Program-made: the position numbers and the translations under genes
In this document: one piece after another, positions 49,463-58,169 of the stretch
How positions within the stretch are numbered: position 1 is the first letter of the stretch
Layout: each line of letters opens with the position of its first letter
Notes under the pieces: generated by a model
The model's input: only the letters and a program-made list of their open reading frames with translations
Told to the model about the DNA's origin: nothing
The model's database searches: none
Assembly (NCBI RefSeq): GCF_004349195.1
Contig: NZ_SMLG01000001.1
Location: 310,001-374,000 of the forward strand
DNA from: Flavobacterium rhamnosiphilum
GTDB lineage: Bacteria > Bacteroidota > Bacteroidia > Flavobacteriales > Flavobacteriaceae
DNA length: 64,000 nt
Direction of reading: 5' to 3'

Positions 49463-50176
49463 ATGCAGGTCAAAACCAAAGCCATTGTTATTTCGTCTTT
49501 AAAATTTCAGGAAAAAAGCTTGATTGTGAAATGCTTTACGTTGTCTCATGGTTTGAAGTCCTATTTTGTTCGGGATGCTTTTTCGAGCCGAAAAGCAAAT
49601 CAGAAAATTGCCTATTTTCAGCCATTGACCATTCTCGAAATTGAAGCGGTTCATAAAAACAAAGGCACTTTAGAAAATTTCAAGGAAATAAAAATTGCGT
49701 CTCCTTTTCATTCCATCCATTCGGATATTTATAAAAGTACGATTGTGATGTTCATTTCAGAAATGCTGCATCATTCCATTCATGAAGAAGAAACGAATGA
49801 ACATCTGTTCACCTTTTTGGAAACTGCTTTGCATTGGCTCGATAACCATGATGAAATTGCCAATTTTCATCTGATTTTATTATTGGAAACTACAAAATAT
49901 TTGGGTTTTTATCCTGATATTTCTAATATGAATATGCCTTTTTTCGAAATGACCGAGGGCATTTTTACACCGTTTCATGCCATCAGTTCGCTCACGGAAC
50001 ATGAAAGCAATTTGTTTAAAAAGTTGATTGATTTAAAATTCGATAACAATCAAAAAATATTCCATGTTATTGAAAGACAAATCGTTTTGAGAATACTGAT
50101 TGATTACTACAGTTTTCATTTGGATGGCTTTAAAAAGCCAAAATCTTTGGAGGTTTTGAAAGAAGTTTTCTCTTAG
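49463..50176 (+). CDS. recO: DNA repair protein RecO
   Basis: A 237-residue protein that loads RecA on SSB-coated DNA in the RecF pathway. The N-terminal OB-fold begins MQVKTKAIVISSLKFQEKSLIVKCFT, read in parts, and the helical domain follows with the phrase ISEMLHHSIHEEE. The C-terminal zinc site of some RecO proteins is not seen, which is usual for Bacteroidota. Length is normal. It follows porZ, with ACTCATAACC repeats between. Confidence 0.92.
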   Translation: MQVKTKAIVISSLKFQEKSLIVKCFTLSHGLKSYFVRDAFSSRKANQKIAYFQPLTILEIEAVHKNKGTLENFKEIKIASPFHSIHSDIYKSTIVMFISEMLHHSIHEEETNEHLFTFLETALHWLDNHDEIANFHLILLLETTKYLGFYPDISNMNMPFFEMTEGIFTPFHAISSLTEHESNLFKKLIDLKFDNNQKIFHVIERQIVLRILIDYYSFHLDGFKKPKSLEVLKEVFS

Positions 50177-50305
50177 AAAGCAATAAAAGGATATTTTGAT
50201 TCCATTTTATCGAATTATCGGTCCAATTTCGTCTATTTTTCCTCTTCTTTTCTTTCTTTTATTCAAAATTCCTTACTTTCGCACCTCGATTTAGAAAAGG
50301 ACAAA

Positions 50306-53300
50306 ATGAGCACAAAATTTACTGAATACAAAGGACTTGACTTACCAACGGTAGCGTCAGAAGTACTTGATTTTTGGAAGAAAGAAAATATATTTGAGAA
50401 AAGCGTAACCACTCGTGAAGGAAACCCACCATTCGTATTTTTTGAAGGTCCGCCTTCGGCAAATGGATTGCCTGGAATTCACCACGTAATGGCGCGTGCG
50501 ATTAAGGATATTTTTTGCAGATATAAAACTCAAAAAGGATTCCAGGTGAAGCGTAAAGCGGGCTGGGATACGCATGGTTTGCCTGTGGAATTAGGTACTG
50601 AAAAAGAATTAGGGATTACCAAAGAAGATATTGGAAAGACCATTTCCATCGAAGAGTATAACGAAGCGTGTAAAAAAACCGTGATGCGTTATACCGATGT
50701 ATGGAATGATTTGACCGAAAAAATGGGGTATTGGGTTGATATGGAAGATCCATATGTGACGTATAAGCCTAAATATATGGAGACGGTTTGGTGGATTTTG
50801 AAACAAATCTATAACAAGGATTTGATGTACAAAGGCTACACGATACAACCGTATTCCCCAAAAGCTGGAACGGGTTTGTCTTCTCACGAAGTGAATCAGC
50901 CCGGAAGTTATAGAGATGTAACTGATACGACGGTTGTAGCACAGTTTAAAGTGATTGATGCGCACAAAGAATTGTTGTTTTCTAGATTTTACGATTATAT
51001 CACTTCAAAAAACTTACAGCATTACAAATTAGAAGCTTTGGATTTAGATGAAATCTTTATCTTGGCTTGGACGACAACGCCTTGGACATTGCCAAGTAAT
51101 ACTGCCTTGGCTGTAGGTCCAAAAATCGATTATGCATTAGTAAAAACATTTAATCAATATACTTTCCGTCCGGCAACATTGATTTTGGCTAAGAATTTAG
51201 TTGGAAAACAATTCGGAAAAGGTTTCTTCGAAAGTACTGAACCAGCTGATTTTGAAAATTTCAAAGAAGGCGATAAGAAAATTCCGTATCAGGTTTTGGC
51301 TGAATGTAAAGGAGCTGATTTGGTTGATATACGTTACGAGCAATTATTACCATTTGCATTACCGTACCAAAATCCAGAAAATGCTTTTAGAGTAATTGCT
51401 GGAGATTTCGTTACTACCGAAGATGGAACAGGAATTGTACATACGGCACCAACATTTGGTGCTGATGATGCAAAAGTAGCCAAAGAAGCTACGCCTGAAG
51501 TTCCGCCAATGTTAGTTTTGGATGAAAATGGAACTCCGGTTCCGTTAGTGGATTTGCAAGGAAAATTCACTTCTCACATGGGTGAATATGCCGGTAAATA
51601 TGTCAAAAACGAATATTATAACGAGGGTGAAGCGCCGGAACGTTCGGTAGATGTTGAAATCGCCATTCGATTAAAAGAAGAAAATAAAGCGTTTAAAGTA
51701 GAGAAATACGTACACAGTTATCCACATTGCTGGAGAACGGATAAACCTATTTTATATTATCCTTTAGATTCTTGGTTTATAAAAATCACGGAGGTTAGAG
51801 ACAGAATGTTTGACCTTAACGAGACGATTAACTGGAAGCCAAAAGCAACCGGAGAAGGACGTTTTGGAAATTGGTTGAAAAACGCGAATGACTGGAATTT
51901 ATCACGTTCTCGTTATTGGGGAATTCCATTGCCAATCTGGAGAACTGAAGAAGGGACGGAAGAAATTTTAATTGGTTCTGTTGAAGAATTATACAACGAA
52001 ATCGAAAAATCAATCGCTGCAGGTTTCCAAAAAGAAAATCCTTTTAAAGGTTTCGAAATTGGAAATATGGAGGAATCAAATTATGATTTGATTGATTTAC
52101 ATAAAAATGTGGTCGATGAAATCACTTTGGTTTCTGCTTCTGGCAAACCGATGAAACGGGAAGCTGATTTGATTGACGTTTGGTTTGATTCAGGTTCCAT
52201 GCCGTATGCACAATGGCATTATCCTTTTGAAAACAAAGATAAAATTGACCAAAATAAAGATTTTCCAGCGGATTTTATAGCGGAAGGAGTCGATCAAACG
52301 CGTGGTTGGTTTTACACGTTGCACGCTATTGCAACATTAGTTTTTGATAAGGTAGCGTATAAAAATGTAGTTTCTAACGGATTGGTTTTAGACAAAAACG
52401 GACAAAAAATGTCCAAACGTTTAGGGAATGCCGCAGATCCTTTTGAAACATTACAAGAATACGGTCCTGATGCCACGCGTTGGTATATGATTTCGAATGC
52501 GAATCCTTGGGATAACCTGAAATTTGACTTAGAAGGGATCGCTGAGGTGCGCAGAAAATTTTTCGGGACATTGTACAACACGTATTCGTTCTTTAGTTTG
52601 TATGCGAATATAGACGGATTTAAATATGCCGAAGCGGAAATTCCGTTAAACGAAAGACCGGAAATTGACCAATGGATCATGTCGGAATTGAACACTTTGA
52701 TAAAAGAAGTGGATGGTTTTTATGCGGACTATGAACCAACAAAAGCGGCTCGTGCAATCTCTGAATTTGTACAGGAAAACTTGAGTAACTGGTACGTTCG
52801 TTTGTGCAGAAGACGCTTCTGGAAAGGGGAATATGCGCAGGACAAAATCGCGGCGTATCAAACCTTATATACTTGTTTGTTAACCATAAGTAAACTGGGT
52901 GCTCCAATTGCTCCATTCTTTATGGACAAACTTTACAGAGACTTAACTTTAGCAACACAGTCGGAAAAATATGACAGTGTACATTTGGCGGAGTTTCCAA
53001 TTTCGGTTGAAAACTATGTTAATAAAATATTAGAGAGCAAAATGCAGAAAGCACAGACCATTTCATCATTGGTTTTATCACTCCGAAAAAAGGAAATGAT
53101 AAAGGTGCGTCAACCTTTGCAAAAGGTAATGATACCGGTACTTGACGACAGTCAGAGGGCTGAAATTGAAGCTGTTTCTGACCTTATAAAAGCAGAGGTA
53201 AACGTGAAAGAAATAGTACTTTTGGACGATGCTTCCGGTGTTTTGGTGAAACAGATTAAACCTAATTTTAAGGCGCTCGGACCACGTTTTGGAAAGGATA

Positions 53301-53764
53301 TGGGCTTGATTTCTAAGGAAATACAAGGGTTTTCAAAAGAGCAAATCAGTCAATTGGACAAGGAAGGAAGTCTGAATATTGTTATTGCAGGAAATAACGT
53401 AATTTTAACTTTAGAAGATGTAGAAATAACATCACAGGATATTGAAGGTTGGTTAGTAGCCAATTCAAACGGAATAACGGTTGCGCTTGACATTACAATT
53501 TCTGAAGAATTAAAACAAGAAGGAATTTCCAGGGAATTGGTAAACAGAATTCAGAATATCCGTAAAGATTCAGGATTTGAAGTTACCGATAAAATTAAAG
53601 TTCAATTGAAAAGAAATGGAATTCTAGAAGAGGCGATTCTTAAAAACGAAGCGTATATAAAATCGGAAACATTAACCAGCGATTTGGTTTTTGTAGATGA
53701 AATAGAAAACGGTACAGAAATTGAGTTTGATGATATAAAAACAATGATATTAATTTCAAAATAA
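50306..53764 (+). CDS. ileS: Isoleucyl-tRNA synthetase, IleS2 type with GxHH signature
   Basis: A 1152-residue class I synthetase that charges tRNA-Ile. The size and wording (FVFFEGPPSANGLPGIHHVMAR) place it with the eukaryote-like IleS2 group. The HIGH signature reads Gly57-Ile58-His59-His60, so the usual first His and third Gly are exchanged. KMSKR is normal, at 701-705. The editing domain (WTTTPWTLPSNTALAVG) is present, and the long C-terminal region is of the type 2 form without an obvious zinc site. IleS2 with GxHH is reported to be highly mupirocin-resistant; I recall this but did not check it. It is followed 7 bp later by the dksA-like gene. Confidence 0.96.
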   Translation: MSTKFTEYKGLDLPTVASEVLDFWKKENIFEKSVTTREGNPPFVFFEGPPSANGLPGIHHVMARAIKDIFCRYKTQKGFQVKRKAGWDTHGLPVELGTEKELGITKEDIGKTISIEEYNEACKKTVMRYTDVWNDLTEKMGYWVDMEDPYVTYKPKYMETVWWILKQIYNKDLMYKGYTIQPYSPKAGTGLSSHEVNQPGSYRDVTDTTVVAQFKVIDAHKELLFSRFYDYITSKNLQHYKLEALDLDEIFILAWTTTPWTLPSNTALAVGPKIDYALVKTFNQYTFRPATLILAKNLVGKQFGKGFFESTEPADFENFKEGDKKIPYQVLAECKGADLVDIRYEQLLPFALPYQNPENAFRVIAGDFVTTEDGTGIVHTAPTFGADDAKVAKEATPEVPPMLVLDENGTPVPLVDLQGKFTSHMGEYAGKYVKNEYYNEGEAPERSVDVEIAIRLKEENKAFKVEKYVHSYPHCWRTDKPILYYPLDSWFIKITEVRDRMFDLNETINWKPKATGEGRFGNWLKNANDWNLSRSRYWGIPLPIWRTEEGTEEILIGSVEELYNEIEKSIAAGFQKENPFKGFEIGNMEESNYDLIDLHKNVVDEITLVSASGKPMKREADLIDVWFDSGSMPYAQWHYPFENKDKIDQNKDFPADFIAEGVDQTRGWFYTLHAIATLVFDKVAYKNVVSNGLVLDKNGQKMSKRLGNAADPFETLQEYGPDATRWYMISNANPWDNLKFDLEGIAEVRRKFFGTLYNTYSFFSLYANIDGFKYAEAEIPLNERPEIDQWIMSELNTLIKEVDGFYADYEPTKAARAISEFVQENLSNWYVRLCRRRFWKGEYAQDKIAAYQTLYTCLLTISKLGAPIAPFFMDKLYRDLTLATQSEKYDSVHLAEFPISVENYVNKILESKMQKAQTISSLVLSLRKKEMIKVRQPLQKVMIPVLDDSQRAEIEAVSDLIKAEVNVKEIVLLDDASGVLVKQIKPNFKALGPRFGKDMGLISKEIQGFSKEQISQLDKEGSLNIVIAGNNVILTLEDVEITSQDIEGWLVANSNGITVALDITISEELKQEGISRELVNRIQNIRKDSGFEVTDKIKVQLKRNGILEEAILKNEAYIKSETLTSDLVFVDEIENGTEIEFDDIKTMILISK

Positions 53765-53771
53765 TATAAAG

Positions 53772-54152
53772 ATGGTAGATGAAGCTACAAAATACTCAGA
53801 AGCTGATTTAGCAGAGTTCAAAGAGATAATCCTTAGCAAAATTCATAAAGCGCAAGCAGATCTAGATTTGATAAAAAGTGCGTATATGAATGATTTGAAT
53901 AACGGGACTGACGATACTTCGCCTACGTTTAAAGCCTTTGAAGAAGGAAGCGAAACGATGTCTAAAGAAGCAAACTCACAACTGGCGATTCGTCAGGAGA
54001 AGTTTATTCGTGATTTGAAAAATGCACTCTTCCGTGTAGAAAATAAAACGTACGGAATTTGTAAAGTTACAGGCAAATTAATTGGGAAAGAAAGATTAAA
54101 AATCGTTCCTCATGCAACAATGAGTATCGAAGCAAAGAACTTACAACGATAA
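53772..54152 (+). CDS. TraR/DksA-family protein with degenerate zinc site
   Basis: A 126-residue protein with an N-terminal coiled coil and the family C-terminal domain. The zinc finger region reads YGICKVTGKLIGKERLKIVP followed by HATMSIEAKN. Only one Cys of the usual four is left, with Thr, Pro and His in other positions. Cys-poor DksA-like proteins are common in Bacteroidota. DksA binds the RNA polymerase secondary channel and modulates stable RNA transcription with ppGpp; whether this one does is untested. The gene follows ileS by 7 bp and ends before a strong terminator. Confidence 0.9.
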   Translation: MVDEATKYSEADLAEFKEIILSKIHKAQADLDLIKSAYMNDLNNGTDDTSPTFKAFEEGSETMSKEANSQLAIRQEKFIRDLKNALFRVENKTYGICKVTGKLIGKERLKIVPHATMSIEAKNLQR

Positions 54153-54173
54153 ACCTCTTGTTAAACAACATTT

Positions 54174-54199
54174 AACGCTCCATTGGGAGCGTTTTTTTT
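54174..54199 (+). terminator. Terminator after the dksA-like gene
   Basis: An 8-bp stem (aacgctcc/ggagcgtt) with loop attg and a T8 tract. Confidence 0.93.
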
Positions 54200-54210
54200 G
54201 ATTAAATTGT

Positions 54211-54218
54211 TATTTTTG
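54211..54218 (+). promoter_or_regulatory. -7 element of lspA
   Basis: TATTTTTG lies 20 bp upstream of the ATG at 54238 and just behind the terminator, so lspA has its own transcript. Confidence 0.5.
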
Positions 54219-54237
54219 CGCCATTAAAATTTATAAA

Positions 54238-54840
54238 ATGTCATTACGAAAAGCGTATCTCCTTATTTTTATCTTATTACTTGTTGATCAAGTTTCTAAA
54301 ATTTACATTAAAACTAATTTTATTTTAGGAGAAGAAGTTGAAGTGTTCAAATGGTTCAAAATTCTGTTCATTGAAAATGAGGGAATGGCTTGGGGCGTTC
54401 AAATTCCTGGAATTTATGGAAAATTATTTTTAACTCTTTTTAGAATCGCCGCTGTAGGTGGAATTGGATATTGGTTGTGGGATTCAGTGAAAAAGAAGAG
54501 TTCGGATTATTTAATTGTCGCGATTTCATTAATTCTTGTTGGTGCTTTCGGGAACATCATTGATTCTGTTTTTTACGGAGTTATTTTTGACGATAGTCAA
54601 CAACAATTAGCTACTTTATTCTCGGATCAACCTTATGGAACTTGGTTTCACGGAAAAGTAGTTGATATGTTTTACTTTCCTTTTTGGCACGGAAATCTAC
54701 CAAGTTGGTTACCAATTTGGGGCGGAAAAGAATTTACTTTTTTCAACGCTATTTTTAACGTTGCCGATATGGCTATTTCTACAGGAGTTGGGATTTTGAT
54801 TTTTTTCAACAAAAAAGCATTTCATCACAAAACAGCCTAA
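54238..54840 (+). CDS. lspA: Lipoprotein signal peptidase
   Basis: A 200-residue inner-membrane aspartyl peptidase that removes prolipoprotein signal peptides. Four TM helices are visible. The catalytic aspartates are in AFGNIIDSVFYG and FNVADMAIS. DQVSKIYIKTNF near the N-terminus is typical. A 40-residue insertion before the second Asp (DDSQQQLATLFSDQPYGTWF) is characteristic of Bacteroidota. Many lipoproteins in this window would be its clients. Confidence 0.96.
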   Translation: MSLRKAYLLIFILLLVDQVSKIYIKTNFILGEEVEVFKWFKILFIENEGMAWGVQIPGIYGKLFLTLFRIAAVGGIGYWLWDSVKKKSSDYLIVAISLILVGAFGNIIDSVFYGVIFDDSQQQLATLFSDQPYGTWFHGKVVDMFYFPFWHGNLPSWLPIWGGKEFTFFNAIFNVADMAISTGVGILIFFNKKAFHHKTA

Positions 54841-54869
54841 ATTTTCAACTAAGAATTCACAACATAAAA

Positions 54870-54905
54870 AAAGACCTATTTCATATTTGAATAGGTCTTT
54901 TTCTT
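54870..54905. terminator. Bidirectional terminator
   Basis: A perfect 11-bp stem (aaagacctatt/aataggtcttt) with a 9-nt loop, A run before and T run after. It lies between convergent lspA and the small lipoprotein gene. Confidence 0.93.
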
Positions 54906-54908
54906 TTA

Positions 54909-55106
54909 TTAATTTTTATTATGTCCGGGTGCGTAACGTTTAGCGCTTTTTCCGCCATATATTTTTTTAGCTTGACCCGGTGGGAGTTTTTTAGCTTTAT
55001 AGGTAGATCCGCTGGTTCTGGTGTGAATGCTACAGTTTGAAAATGAAACTGCAAATAGAATAACCATAACGCTTACGGCAAATCTTGAATTTTTAAATGT
55101 TCTCAT
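54909..55106 (-). CDS. Small putative lipoprotein
   Basis: A 65-residue protein: MRTFKNSRFAVSVMVILFAV is a signal, ending in a lipobox SFSNC with Cys25. The 40-residue mature part is very basic and Gly/Pro-rich (KLPPGQAKKIYGGKSAKRYA). I recall such short LPPGQAKK lipoproteins as common in Flavobacteriia, with no known function. Its 3' end is 4 bp from the bidirectional terminator. Confidence 0.75.
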   Translation of the reverse strand: MRTFKNSRFAVSVMVILFAVSFSNCSIHTRTSGSTYKAKKLPPGQAKKIYGGKSAKRYAPGHNKN

Positions 55107-55149
55107 AACTTAATTAGATTTAATCTGTTGCGAAAGTACGGATTAAAAA

Positions 55150-55713
55150 TTAAAAAGAGTGAATGGAATATGGGGTTACGCAATAATCCAGTTTTATATC
55201 ACCTTCAAAAATATCGGTAATCAATTCTTCGGATTCAAAAAGAGAAAGACCAATTTTAATTACATCCGATTTGCATTCCGATAAGAATTTATCGTAAAAC
55301 CCTTTGCCATACCCCACGCGATGCCCTTTTTTGTCGAAAGCCAAAAGCGGCACAAAAACCACATCAATTTTATGCGAAGGAACTTCAATTCCATCTACAG
55401 GTTCCGGGATATTGTATTCGTTTTTCTTGATTCGGGTGTTGTCTGTCAAAAGAAAATGAACCAAATCACAAGTTTTAAAATCGCATTTCGAAACAATAAC
55501 CTCCTTGTCTTTTCCGGATAATAAGTGCAGGATAAATTCAGTATTGATTTCTTTTTGTTCTGTAATGGGTAAGAAAATATGAAAATAGGTTTTCTCCCAA
55601 ATAGGAAGTTTGAGTAGTTTATTGGCAACAGCCAAACTCATTTCCTCTAGTTCATTTTCAGAAAGTTGTTTCCGTAATGCTTTGTACTTTTGTCGTAATT
55701 CCTTTTTTAGCAT
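55150..55713 (-). CDS. 5-formyltetrahydrofolate cyclo-ligase
   Basis: A 187-residue enzyme that converts 5-formyl-THF to methenyl-THF with ATP. It starts with MLKKELRQKYKALRKQLS, has the IFLPITEQKEINTEF strand region, and carries the family signature VPLLAFDKKGHRVGYGKGFYDKFL in outline, with the GYGKGFYD motif. Length is normal. Its start lies 56 bp inside the 3' end of the PLP decarboxylase gene, so the two are translated in overlap from one mRNA. Confidence 0.95.
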   Translation of the reverse strand: MLKKELRQKYKALRKQLSENELEEMSLAVANKLLKLPIWEKTYFHIFLPITEQKEINTEFILHLLSGKDKEVIVSKCDFKTCDLVHFLLTDNTRIKKNEYNIPEPVDGIEVPSHKIDVVFVPLLAFDKKGHRVGYGKGFYDKFLSECKSDVIKIGLSLFESEELITDIFEGDIKLDYCVTPYSIHSF

Positions 55714-56944
55714 GAATGGTCGCTTTTAAATCGGTTATAAAAGTACTCAAATGATCCACTTCAACGTGATCCATAATCACAATTTTATACCATTGATTGC
55801 CATTGCCGTGTTTTTGGGGAACCAAATCGTATTTTTCTTCCAATGCTTTAGTGATGTGTTCTGACGGAATGGTTACAATGTTCATGTAAGGTTCCCTGAA
55901 ATAGGGTAGATTCAAATCATCCAACTGTTCGCATAACCACTCGGTTCGCATTTGTAAAACGCGAATTTTTTCACACCATCCAAAAGGACCATAGGTGAAC
56001 AATATCATCCATACCGCTATAGCATTTGCTCCCGAGCGGCTTCCGCAAAGCGTCAAATCCATTCCTTCGACATATTCAGCTTCCTTGGTCAGTACGTTTT
56101 CAATTAAACCTTTTCGGCAAATAAACACGCCGGTTCCGTATGGAGCCTGAAGCATTTTGTGTGCGTCAATGGTTATGGAGCTGATTTTTGGATTCTCAAA
56201 ATTGATGTCGCAATTTTTATTGCTAAACGGATAAACAAATCCGCCATAAGCTCCATCAATGTGCAGTTTATATGTTAAATGTTGTTTTTCCAGTATCTGG
56301 ATATAATCGTCAGGATTGTCTACGGCACCAAACATGGTTGTTCCCATATTTGAAACTACGATGAAATATTTTTTGCCTCCTTCTTTTGCATTGATAATGA
56401 TATTTTCAAGAGAAAAAGCATCTATAACACGGGTTTTAAAATCAACGGGAATTTTTAGCCAATCGAGCATCAACAAGTTGGCCGCTTTCGGAATGGAATA
56501 ATGCGTATCTTCTGATGCAATGATAACTATTTCAGCAGGTTTGGCATTCAGGTTATACATAAAATAATTGCGATACATCCAGATGGCTTGAATATTTGCT
56601 TCTGTTCCGCCAGGGGCAATGTAACCGTCAAAAGAATCGGGTTGCACTTTGAAAATATCCACGGCAAGAACATTCAAGACTTCACGTTCCATTTCCTGTG
56701 TTCCTTTAAATGCTTTTTCGGAAGTGCCAAGGGTGTGGCATCCAATATGATTGGGATTGGCAACATAGGTTTGGAGGGTAGGAGCATCTTTCAGGAAAGG
56801 CGCATCACTATTGAATACTTTTCCGTCTAATTTAGATGCAGGATACCCCAAAGAAGCATCATGGGCAAAATTTACGTTTTCGTTCAACGCTTTTTGAATG
56901 CGCTCTTGTCTTTCTTTTTGGGATAATTTTTTCCAGAATTGCAT
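55658..56944 (-). CDS. PLP-dependent group II-type decarboxylase
   Basis: A 428-residue fold-type I PLP enzyme. The PLP Lys is in TIDAHKMLQAPYGTG, near residue 260. Upstream, GYIAPGGTEANIQAIWMYRNY and HIDGAYGGF provide the cofactor contacts. The wording resembles histidine, glutamate or tyrosine decarboxylases and their relatives; the substrate cannot be determined by eye. The C-terminal 19 codons overlap the cyclo-ligase gene in another frame. The AstE/AspA-type gene lies 114 bp upstream on the same strand. Confidence 0.9.
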   Translation of the reverse strand: MQFWKKLSQKERQERIQKALNENVNFAHDASLGYPASKLDGKVFNSDAPFLKDAPTLQTYVANPNHIGCHTLGTSEKAFKGTQEMEREVLNVLAVDIFKVQPDSFDGYIAPGGTEANIQAIWMYRNYFMYNLNAKPAEIVIIASEDTHYSIPKAANLLMLDWLKIPVDFKTRVIDAFSLENIIINAKEGGKKYFIVVSNMGTTMFGAVDNPDDYIQILEKQHLTYKLHIDGAYGGFVYPFSNKNCDINFENPKISSITIDAHKMLQAPYGTGVFICRKGLIENVLTKEAEYVEGMDLTLCGSRSGANAIAVWMILFTYGPFGWCEKIRVLQMRTEWLCEQLDDLNLPYFREPYMNIVTIPSEHITKALEEKYDLVPQKHGNGNQWYKIVIMDHVEVDHLSTFITDLKATIHAKKGITTKVQSITETTF

Positions 56945-57058
56945 ACACAGTAGTTTTAGTCAAAACTACTGTGATAAAACGATAAAAAACATGATAAATG
57001 TTAGGTTTTCTGAAAGGGTTTTTGATTGCTAAAAGGAATGTTGACTGAAAAACAGATT

Positions 57059-58042
57059 TTATTCTTCATCCTCTTCAGTAGTGTTTGACATGTGGTAAAT
57101 AGCATCGCCTTCGTAAACAATAGGGGAATGATTGGCGTTGATCACGTAACCATCATTTGGCGCTTTAACTTTTCGCTCAAACTTTCCGTACGGATCTGTT
57201 ATGGTGGCTAGAATTGTTCCCTTTTGTACAAAATTACCAATAGTATTATAATCGTGCAACAATCCGGAACATTTGGCTCTAATCCAACCTGATTTTTCAA
57301 TATAGATTGAAGGCGATTTTGGTTTGATTGCCGTATGTTTTGGATCTAACATGCCAAGGTGTGACAATAGGCGTTTTGCGCCATTAACTCCTTCATCGGC
57401 TACGGAATTATTAATGTCAAGTGATTTTCCGCCCTCGAAAAGCAGCATTTTTACATTCATTTTTTCACTGGAACTTCTGAAAGAACCTGAAATGTTTTTG
57501 GAGTACAACGTAAACGGAGCATTAAAAACATCTGCCAATATTTTTAACGGTTCATTGTTCTGGGTAAGACGAATTTGCGGCGCATTGAAACGACTGGCGC
57601 CACCGGCATGAAAGTCAACGGCATATTGTACAATTGGCATAATCTCCGTTAAAATATGAAAAGCGAATCTGCTGGCTAAAGAACCTGTTTTGCTGCCGGG
57701 AAAAACCCTGTTTAAATCCCTGCCATCAGGAAATTCCCTGGATTTATTGACAAATCCGTATACGTTAATGATAGGAATACAAATGATTGTACCTTTTTTT
57801 GGCCTGTTTATTTTCTTGCTGATAAGTTGCCGAACGATTTCGACACCATTAATTTCATCTCCATGAATTCCTGCTGAGAAAAGCACCACGGGACCATCAA
57901 TTTTAGAACGGCGAATAATAACGGGAATGTTTAGTTTTGTAGTGGTGTGTAATCGGGCAATTTCGACATTGATAGTTTTACTTTCGCCAGGAATAATGCT
58001 TTCGCCGAAAATTACGATTGGCGCGGGATTGGTTTTTATCAT
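57059..58042 (-). CDS. Succinylglutamate desuccinylase/aspartoacylase-family protein
   Basis: A 327-residue zinc-dependent carboxypeptidase-like deacylase. The zinc ligands are His60 and Glu63 in AGIHGDEINGVE and a later His in VDFHAGGAS, near residue 143. DGRDLNRVFPGS is the usual arginine motif. A C-terminal beta-domain includes YEGDAIYHMSNT. It lacks a signal peptide. Substrate unknown; related proteins act on N-acyl amino acids. It precedes the PLP decarboxylase gene. Confidence 0.9.
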   Translation of the reverse strand: MIKTNPAPIVIFGESIIPGESKTINVEIARLHTTTKLNIPVIIRRSKIDGPVVLFSAGIHGDEINGVEIVRQLISKKINRPKKGTIICIPIINVYGFVNKSREFPDGRDLNRVFPGSKTGSLASRFAFHILTEIMPIVQYAVDFHAGGASRFNAPQIRLTQNNEPLKILADVFNAPFTLYSKNISGSFRSSSEKMNVKMLLFEGGKSLDINNSVADEGVNGAKRLLSHLGMLDPKHTAIKPKSPSIYIEKSGWIRAKCSGLLHDYNTIGNFVQKGTILATITDPYGKFERKVKAPNDGYVINANHSPIVYEGDAIYHMSNTTEEDEE

Positions 58043-58133
58043 AAGTTCTTGAAAAGATAAAAATAACGATAATAACGAATTAGAAACTAAAATTCTGATA
58101 AAAATTTCGCCAGAAAGATTTCAAGAGCATTGA

Positions 58134-58165
58134 TTTGTATTTCGTGATTTTTGAGATTAACTTTG
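58134..58165 (+). promoter_or_regulatory. Promoter of uvrC, possibly leaderless
   Basis: TTTG at 58134-58137 and TAACTTTG at 58158-58165 are spaced by 20 bp, an excellent match. The ATG of uvrC is at 58170, only 5 bp after the -7 element, about where transcription should begin. Confidence 0.7.
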
Positions 58166-58169
58166 TTAC

